Positions 50,533-64,000 of a DNA stretch of 64,000 nt are shown here, in pieces. Origin of the DNA: Leucosporidium creatinivorum (Eukaryota; Basidiomycota; Microbotryomycetes; Leucosporidiales; Leucosporidiaceae); NCBI GenBank assembly GCA_001600635.1, contig BCKL01000001.1, positions 275,550 to 339,549 of the forward strand. The letters run 5' to 3'. Position numbers and translations under genes: made by a program. Each line of letters starts with the position of its first letter. The first letter of the stretch is position 1. Below the pieces are notes generated by a model. That model ran no database searches. It saw only the letters and a program-made list of their open reading frames with translations, and was not told where the DNA came from.

Positions 50533-50850
50533 TCTGTCCTTCGCTTCGTCGTCTGTAGTTCTGTACCAGGATTTTCCCCTCTCCGCAGTGTAACCAGTCT
50601 CTTTTACCCTATCTGTCGGTTTTCGAGCGCTTCGCGAGCCGTGGCTTTCTCTCTCCTTGCGCTCGCCCGTCGCTACTGAAACAGAAAGACAGCAAAGCGA
50701 GCGGTTCCATCGTACAGAACATCCTCAGTACTGGCAACCAAGCCTCTTCCGCTGTTCAGGCATTCCAGCTTCGGCGATCCAGCTTCGGCGTGTGGGGGCT
50801 CTGTTCGCGGTCGACAAATCAGCGAGAACCCTGTCGATGAGCATCTCGAC
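50533..50850. other. Short intergenic stretch between convergent genes
   Basis: 318 bp between UBP15 and the end of the minus-strand F-box-like gene. Nothing supported beyond 3' flanks. Confidence 0.5.
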
Positions 50851-52733
50851 TTACAGGAACTCTTCCATGTAAGCTTGATGTTGTAACGAGAGCATCCCTC
50901 CTGGATACGCTCCTTCAAGCGTTGACCTTTGACCCAAGAAGCTTCCGACGGCGACGGAGGCTCGGGAAGTGTAAGACGGCGAAGCGAAGGGGGCGGTGGG
51001 TGTGACAGGAGAGGGGCTATCCAAAGGAGTGGGACCCCCCCAGACATGAGCGAGGGCGTGCTCCGAGTCGTCTGAGGCCGGTCCCATCACAATCAGCTCC
51101 TTCACCGCAGAAGGCAGCTCGGCGAGGAGTCGTGGATCCAGCATATTGGTTGAGAGCTCCAGCAAAGACACGCATCCTCGGAGGAAATCGAGGAGAGTGG
51201 CGTCGGCGGAGGTGTCGTGGAAGAGGAGGCTGAGGCGGCGAACGAAGGGATGCTGAGCGGCGAGCAAGGGGGGAGCGGGGGCCGAGACGCTAGGGTCGCA
51301 AATGTGTGGAGCTCGGAGGCCCAGGACTACATCGGGTGGAGAGCTGTCCATCGCGGTCTCCAGGATAGTGGTCGTTGTCCCAGCGGCGTCCAGCACGTTA
51401 TCGAAGCCGAGGTGCTTAAGAGCCACGCCGACAGGCCAGGCGAATGACGTTGAGCTGCCCAGGGTGAATACACAGTCGAAGAGCTGGAGGGCAGCGTGAT
51501 CTGTGATTCTATGGTCAGCACAGGTGCTACACGGGAGGTAACGGCTCAAGACCTGCCTGCGAGGAGCGAGCCAGAGAAAGCGGCTGCGACGGGCAGCGGT
51601 GACGCGGGGGTCCCTACTCGGTACAAGCACAAATAGCGTAGTCCCCTAGCTTGAATGAGCAAGTGACCGGCCAATGCCCCGCTGAGCGCATGGTCTTTCT
51701 TGGTACTCGGCCTCAGGATGAGCACTCGGGTCGTCCTTGCTCCTTCCGCCTCTCCGACGTCGCTGAGTAGGAAAGACTCAATCGCCGCATCGCTGCTCAG
51801 ATATACGTCTCTCCAGAGGATGATTTGTGACTCCTTGCACCATTCCCGAGAGACGAGGGCGGTCCGTGCCAGCCTTGAGAAGCGATTGCTCAGCTGATAG
51901 TCGTCTGAACTCCAAGTGGTGCAGGTACAATCCTGACTGTACTGTACTTTTCGCCAAAGAATACAGCCCCTATCTAGAGCCTGACAGTACAATCACAGCC
52001 TCTCGGATCGGTCAGGCGCGTACCCGGGAGTCGAAAGTAGCCAGCTCGGCGCTCGGCGAGTGGTCTACGAAGCTCGACTTGGTCTTCAAACGGCTTGAGA
52101 GCTCTCAATCGATCGCCAAGTAGTCGAGTGGTTTAACTTCAGTCTATCTCTGCACATTCAAAGCTCTCGAGGCGGGTTCAATTCGCTTCGAAGTTCACTC
52201 GTTATCCTTCGGCACCGGCTTTTCTCGCCAGAAAATTTCTATTGTCATGTACATTTTGCCGGAAGTTCATCCTTTTGCTGCGCATAACCTACTACACGAC
52301 TTCTCGCTGCCTGCATGTAGCACAACAAGTGATAATTTGCCAGCTCGGCGGTGACCTCGCGACCTGCTCTCCCTTCTTCAGCCTTTTCCGGCGGATACAG
52401 ATACACGAGGTACCCGTACTGAGCTGTATCGCGTAACATTGCGGGGTAAAGAGGTACAGTACAGAAGCAGAGGTCGTATTTTGCAGGTTTTGTACCACTT
52501 GGAGTTCAGCCTGAGTCGTCGTAGCTCGCCGGCGAGGGCGGTGGGTATGCGAGTCGAAGGATGTGGCCGATGAGCTCTTGGGGTAGTTTGAGTAGCCTCG
52601 CCCTCCTCTCCTTCTTGAGCTTCCTCCTCGCCGCTCCCGACCGCTTGCTCTTCGTCTTGCTGCTCGTCGAGGGCTGCTCCTGCGCTCCCTCCTTGTCGTC
52701 GAGGCTGAGCCTGTCGAGTAGTAGAGCTTCCAT
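50851..52733 (-). pseudogene. F-box-like gene split by a TIR element
   Basis: The minus-strand frame starts at 52,733 (MEALLLDRLSLDDKEG), with a basic stretch then RLLKLPQELIGHILRLAYPP, a clear F-box start. At codon 73 or so it runs into the 610-bp TIR element (51,905-52,514). Beyond the element the frame resumes with YQLSNRFSRL, ARTALVSREW and IILWRDVYLSSDAAI, the rest of the F-box, then an intron near 51,490-51,560 and LRR-like sequence to EGAYPGGMLSLQHQAYMEEF. Removing the element and one copy of its GTCGT duplication gives SYDDYQLSN in frame, so the insertion is the only visible damage. The protein is only distantly related to the other F-box-like genes here. Confidence 0.8.
51905..52514. 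mobile_element. 610-bp non-autonomous TIR element, copy 2
   Basis: Left end CTGAACTCCAAGTGGTGCAG; right end GTACCACTTGGAGTTCAG followed by CCTGA. The 5-bp duplication GTCGT is at 51,900-51,904 and 52,515-52,519. The interior has no transposase frame. A tRNA-like block lies at about 52,111-52,185, with an A-box-like TAGTCGAGTGG and a B-box-like GGGTTCAATTCGC about 55 bp later, the spacing of a tRNA-type RNA polymerase III promoter. Same family as 9234-9850. The host F-box gene keeps its frame on both sides, so the insertion is recent. Confidence 0.8.
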
Positions 52734-53261
52734 CTCGTAGATTGTTGGTAGGTGCTTTGCCTAGTAGAGGCGAGTAGCTGGCGAGCAGCGAGAAACGAGG
52801 CGAGAGGGAGAAGAGCAAAAACAGGGTCGAAGCGCGAGCCGACTTGGAGCGAGTCGGCGGACGGCTGGAGAAAAGGGGTGTGGGAGATCTGGCGAAGCGC
52901 AAGAGGGCTCATCGAAGCTCGGACGACCACTCGACCAGTTGGGAAACAGCTGCACGCTCGCAGACAGCTCTCGCTCACCCTTGAAGCAAGCTCGGCGCTC
53001 CCTCGCTTTCCGCTCTCTCGCTCTCGAAATCTCGTTGTGGGCCTCAAGAGAAGCTGTCGAGCAGCAACTACTCTTCAGCTCACTAGTTCAAAGCGCGCCG
53101 GTCTACTCGCATCTTGCAAGGACTGGCGAAGCGAGTAGGGCGCTCTGCGGCCCAACGCCGAGCTCGCCCCCTTCCTCGCGCTCGTCTCACAGTGACTGAA
53201 GACAGTACACGGTATCGCAGCAACTTATAGTAAAGTAAATCAAGTATCCATCTCGTCCCTC
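52734..53261. other. Divergent-side intergenic stretch, no gene seen
   Basis: 528 bp upstream of the split F-box-like gene and downstream of F-box-like gene 4. No gene recognised. It probably holds the promoter of the split gene. Confidence 0.5.
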
Positions 53262-54452
53262 CTACCTCACAAAGACGACCTTCTCCTCTCCGTAGCGGTG
53301 CAAGCACCAGCCAAGCTCCTTGCCGAGCTCCTCCCATTCATACTCCTCGTTCCAAGCCTTATCGACGACGACCTGGCGTAGCACCTTGCGCGAGTCATCC
53401 ACGAGGAATGATGCAAGGGTTTCCTACTCAAGCAGCATCCCGAAGCGAACGGCGTGCAGGCAAGGGGAAAGGCGCTCGAGATGAGGGGCGTCGACCGACC
53501 AGCCGTCAAGATGGAGGGACTTGAGGCCGGTGAGCGACGAGATTGCCTCGAGAGTGGTGTCCATCCAAGAAGGGGTCTCGGTGTCGGTGGTGCCGACGGT
53601 GAGGGAGACGAGCGCCTTGAAGTCGCCGAGATGAGGGCCGAGTTTCCACGCCGCCGAACCTTCCAGCTTGAGGCGCCTGAGCGAGAGGGCCAATGACTCC
53701 AGCTGTCTCGGGAGAGAGGGAACAGAAGGTGGACCCCATCCACCTAAGTGCAAAGAAGTGAGAGAGGAGGGGAAGACGAGCGCCTCTCCTTGGCCGTCCC
53801 GCAAGATAACGCGATCTAGGCGAAGATGGCGGAGGACCGGAAGGTTGTGGATGAGGAGGGTTCCATAGCTGAGAAAATCGAGCTCGTACTCGACCAGAGG
53901 AGGCAGCAATCGGCGGAGGATGTCCTCCACAGCTTCAATCTCCAGCTGGTCCGTACCGCGCACGCGCAGACGTTGGATAGCTGGACACGCCGTGCAGACC
54001 ACGCGAATGCTGTGTCGGGGTAGCCAGCGAGTGCTAAAGTCGACGTTGAGGAAGTGGAGGGTGATGCCATGGACCAGGCAGGCGAGATGAGGAGAGATGA
54101 AGAGGGTCGCTTCCAGTCCGGCGCCGTCCGTTATGATCCGCGTACGATCCCACGCAACACCGCCCGCTTCGTCCAGATCGGGGTCGTAGACGACATCATC
54201 CCAGTCCACATCGCCGCTGACGGGCTCCTCACGCGAGTCTCTGAAAGTAATCGAGATGTCACGGTAGAGCGCCGAGCGGGCGAAGGGGAGGATGTTCCTC
54301 GAGGTGAGGCAGAGGTGACGGAGAGTGGTGAAGTCGAGCTTGTCGCGGTCTCCAGCAGCTTCGTCGACGATTTGGGCGAGTAGCTCGACGGGGAGGCGAG
54401 GGGAGGCGGAGGGCGAAGCGAGGGAGAGGGGGAGAGGCTCGGCGGAGGTCAT
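53262..54452 (-). pseudogene. F-box-like gene 4 (subfamily B) with one in-frame stop
   Basis: Minus-strand frame of 397 codons starting MTSAEPLPLSLASP, with SPRLPVELLAQIVDEAAGD, LDFTTLRHLCLT and ILPFARSALYRDISI, then leucine-rich repeats (LPVLRHLRLDRVIL, LTGLKSLHLDGWSV). A TAG at codon 343 (53,424-53,426) is followed in the same frame by 53 more open codons to WCLHRYGEEKVVFVR. An upstream in-frame ATG at 54,503 lies before the leader acceptor and is not preferred. The 342-aa truncated product may still fold. The leader is nearly identical to that of F-box-like gene 2. Confidence 0.75.
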
Positions 54453-55030
54453 GACGGGCGAGGGTGGGAGGGAGCGGTGAGGGTGGTAGCTGTGGGGGTA
54501 CATGAGAGGATTAGCTAGGCTCTTGAGAGGCTTGCAGTGAGCTGCTTACCTTCAGTTGAGGTAAGCTTCGCGAAAGAGAGCTGAGCGACCCGAGCCGAGC
54601 TTCGTCCGAGCAAGCGAGGTCTTCTGCGAGCAGTGGGCGGATGTAGGTCAGTTGCAGCTCCAGCCAGCTTCTTCTGTAGCCCTGCTTCACTCCCAGTCCT
54701 CCTACCCTCGCCGTCCACCCGCTCGATGAGGCGTGGGTTCTGCGCCGCTGTAGCGCTTCCCGCTGCTGTTTTCTTCCAGCGGGAGCACCAGACTAGACAT
54801 CAGACTCACCTGCAGTCTCCGAGCGATCTCTCACTCGAGCAGCACGTCCTCAGCAAGCTTCCAATCTTGTCCTGAGCGCGATTCGAGAGTGGGGAGAGCT
54901 GGTGTAGCTGAGCGAGTTGGCGGTGGTGGGGCGTAGGCTGGAGCTGGAGCTGAGATGTAGCAGTTTCCCGTAGTTGCAAGGCGAGAGCAGCGAAGAAACG
55001 AGCAAGTCGAAGTAGGAAGCTGAGCCGTGT
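54453..55030 (-). repeat. Conserved 5' leader module of F-box-like gene 4
   Basis: Read on the minus strand it has the same parts in the same order as the leader at 24,960-25,553 and is close to identical over its inner 400 bp. The second leader intron keeps its GTAAGCAGCTC donor. Confidence 0.75.
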
Positions 55031-55341
55031 CGAGCTGCTCGGGCTCGCCCCAAGTGGAAGATCGGAATGTCCCCTCTTTGATGAGTCGCCTTCGATTGCA
55101 GACCACCGGTCCAGCTCTGATGAAGCTACTCTGCCTCTCGCATGACTGTGCACATCTAACTGCGAGCGATTTGCACAGCCAGCCAACGCCGAGCTCTCGC
55201 GACCAGTCTCAAACAGCCTTTGAAGCACGAAAAGCACTGGTATGGCAGCCAAAGACACAGACTATCGCATCACATCCCCTGGGCCTCCCTCACATCTCTT
55301 CGAGCTCGATCTCGTCGCGCTCCGGCTCCTCCATGCCTCCC
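55031..55341. other. Intergenic stretch between F-box-like genes 4 and 5
   Basis: 311 bp with no gene seen. It holds the promoter side of gene 4 and the 3' flank of gene 5. Confidence 0.45.
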
Positions 55342-56613
55342 TCACTGCAACTCGTCCTCCACCTCCTCCGCACGAGCCTCCTTGTCGTCCACCAAATGAC
55401 TGTAGAGCTCTACTTCACGACTCCAGCATGCCTGCTCAAGTGTGCTCTGGTCTAGTTCGTCTTCGAAGCGCCTCGCATTCAAGCGCCGGAGGGCAGGGGA
55501 AGTGTCGGCGACGAGGTAGGCAAGGAGGGTTGAGAGGGACAGGGAGAGGTAGCGGACGTCGAGAGTGCTGAGAGCGGGAGGTAGGTGCTCAAGTAAGTTC
55601 ATCGACTGAGCATGTCGGGCGACGTGATTGACTGTAAAGTGGTCGTCGGGGGAAGACAGTACAAAGCGAGTGAGAGCGGCGCACGTCTGGAGAAGGGACA
55701 GGGCGTAGGTCAGACTGGGGGCAACCAAGGATTCAGGCGATTGGTCTTCCTCCTCGCACTCGTCCGGATCGAGGCGTATGAGGATGGTCAGATCTCGGAG
55801 CGCTACGAAGGCCGAGAGGTCGGGAACGGGTCCCAAGTCCCGCAGGGACGGCGCCATCTCGAGCTGGCGCAGAGTCAAATGGGAGTGAGAGAGGAAGCTA
55901 TCGAGGGCATGTCCGACCGGAGCCACTTCGAAGTCTCTGAGGGCGAAGGATTGGAGCTGCCATGGCGGGAGCGAAAGTTGCTGCGTCGGGCCCTACGTTT
56001 CGAGGCTGCCTACTTCGAGGTGCTTGAGGCTGGTCAACGAGGAGGGTAGTGTAGTGGTGAGGTCCATCTGCAAAGTGCCGAAATGCAGCGATTCGAGCTG
56101 ACTAGGGTTCGACGCTTGCGCCGACGCCTCGGCGATCGCCTGCGTATAGATCCACGACCCGCTGCAGTGGTCGACTGCCTTCATTCGAGAGCAAAGTCGC
56201 ATGAGGGTGCTGAGGTCTTCCTGCGCCGTATCGGGGAGGTATGAAGCTGCTCCGAAGCGCAGACTGACGACGACGACACTAGCCGCGAGTCGAGGGTGCG
56301 CCTCGAGAGTATTGATGAGCTGAAGGTTGTGGGGAATCGACTGATAACCGCTAATGCAGCGACCATAATGTGGCATTCCCTGGGCATTGAGCTCATCCGG
56401 CAGGCCTCGAAGCGGGACGTTGTGGTAAAGAGCCTCTTGGGCGAAGGGGAGGAGCGACTTGGAGAGAAGGCAGCAGTCGGCAGCTTCGAGCCATTGCGAC
56501 TCGGCGACCTGAGTAGCGATGGCTTCCTGAACGATTTGTGCAAGTAGCTCGACAGGGAGGCGAGGCAAGGAGGGAGGGGCAGCGAGCGGGGAGGGGAGCT
56601 CGGCGGAGGCCAT
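55342..56613 (-). pseudogene. F-box-like gene 5 (subfamily A) with one in-frame stop
   Basis: Minus-strand frame of 424 codons starting MASAELPSPLAAPP, with PRLPVELLAQIVQEAIATQ and CCLLSKSLLPFAQEALYHNV. A TAG at codon 207 (55,993-55,995) interrupts it. The frame then stays open for 216 codons, with SLPPWQLQSFALRDFEVAP matching VVPPWQLTSFDIKSV of gene 1, and STLDVRYLSLSLSTLLAYL matching its C-terminal part. Relatedness to gene 1 holds over the whole length, so the stop is a single lesion in an otherwise conserved copy. Confidence 0.75.
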
Positions 56614-57130
56614 ATCGGTCGAGGGTGCGAGGGAGCGGTGTTGATGGGAGCTATGGAGTAACGCGAGAGTATGAGCTACCTTGCGAAAAAGCTTGCAGCG
56701 AGCTGCTCACCTTCAGTCGAGTCGAGGGGCGCCAGGGAGAGCTGAGAGACCGGAGCTAAGCTTCGACCGGGCAAGCGAGGTCTTCTGCGGGCAAGATGGA
56801 GCAGCAAGGTCATTCTGAGGTCCGAGGAGATCCGCTGTAGCCTTGCCTGTCCCCTAGCCGCCGCCTTGGCTTTGTCTCAGCCCAGTCGAGCTGATCTCAA
56901 AGACGCGTGCTGTGAAGCTGTAGCGCAGCCTCGTCGTCGACTAGCAGGAGCAGTGGGGTAGAGTATGAGCTCACCTGTTGCTTTTTTCAAGCAGTTTCGG
57001 ATGCAGCAGCTCGTGCACGTCCTGAACGAGCTTTGATCCCTCGTCTGAGCCAGTCGCGAGTCGAGTCGAGTCGAGTCTGGCGCGAGGCGAGCTGTAGTTG
57101 AGTGAGGTATAGCTGTAGCTGAGCAGTAGT
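56614..57130 (-). repeat. Conserved 5' leader module of F-box-like gene 5
   Basis: The most diverged of the five leaders. It retains the middle exon (AAGACCTCGCTTGCCCGGTC ... CTCGACTGAAG), the GTGAGCAGCTCGCTGCAAG donor and an acceptor ending CTCCATAG before the start. The upstream part contains an open stretch reading KLVQDVHELLHPKLLEKSN. Confidence 0.6.
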
Positions 57131-57340
57131 GGTGTGCTGTAGTCTAATAGCGTCGAGAGAAGAGACAAAGCAGAGCACTGATGTAGCAGAGTACAAGTCT
57201 CGATTCGACTTGACTTCCAAAGTCCAACTCGATTCAGCCCTTCTCCTCCACCCACGCCTTCACTCTCAGGTCGGCTGCTCTCTCTCGTCTCACTGCTCTC
57301 TCCTTGTCAGCAACTGACAGTGCTGTACCATATCACAGGA
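57131..57340. promoter_or_regulatory. Divergent promoter region, F-box-like gene 5 and PRP8
   Basis: About 210 bp between the leader of gene 5 (minus) and the PRP8 start (plus). It holds repeats of GTCGAGTC-type sequence nearby and pyrimidine tracts (TCTCTCGTCTCACTGCTCTC) before PRP8. A leader intron ending ATATCACAG just before the PRP8 start codon is possible. Confidence 0.45.

Positions 57341-64000
<6,660 letters not shown>

Overview
The window reads as nuclear DNA of a GC-rich, intron-dense basidiomycete, most likely a Pucciniomycotina yeast (Microbotryomycetes, Rhodotorula-like; this placement is inference). The evidence is the gene content (PRP8, fibrillarin, ataxin-2/Pbp1, UBP15/USP7, LAG1, 6-phosphogluconate dehydrogenase), introns mostly of 50-80 nt with donors GTGAGT, GTACGT or GTTCGT, and a branch site close to CTGAC 12-35 nt before nearly every acceptor.

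Layout. (1) 1-13,000 is a graveyard of Ty1/copia LTR elements. Two minus-strand copies sit head to tail and appear to share one LTR. A third, plus-strand copy has a 617-bp terminal-inverted-repeat element inserted just after its primer binding site. The LTR ends carry an odd structure: short exact direct repeats around a GTGAG...AG spacer. (2) 14,000-20,060 is single-copy host DNA: CIA2 (MIP18 family), an unknown gene, a bHLH factor and a mitochondrial adenylate kinase. (3) 20,400-26,800 holds NOP1 (fibrillarin), whose 3' end is duplicated about 2.45 kb downstream, each copy followed by an F-box-like gene. (4) 27,100-33,500 holds a divergent pair of poly(A) factors (PAB2 and PBP1, 126 bp apart) and the ceramide synthase LAG1. 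(5) 34,000-43,200 holds two intact beta-lactamase-fold serine hydrolases, GND1, and a third, inverted and frameshifted hydrolase bounded by an inverted copy of the GND1 tail. (6) 43,300-57,200 holds UBP15 between four more F-box-like genes. Three of those have one in-frame stop, and the fourth is split by a second copy of the terminal-inverted-repeat element. (7) 57,341 to the end is PRP8, truncated by the window after 28 exons.

The housekeeping genes cover pre-mRNA splicing, rRNA methylation, poly(A) control, Fe-S protein assembly, sphingolipid synthesis, the pentose phosphate pathway and deubiquitination. The fast-changing parts are the copia graveyard, the F-box-like family with its copied 5' leaders, and the hydrolase trio. 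Exon boundaries were set by reading phase, and exon lengths were summed to confirm an open frame for CIA2, bHLH, ADK, NOP1, PAB2, PBP1, LAG1, GND1, UBP15, both intact hydrolases and PRP8.
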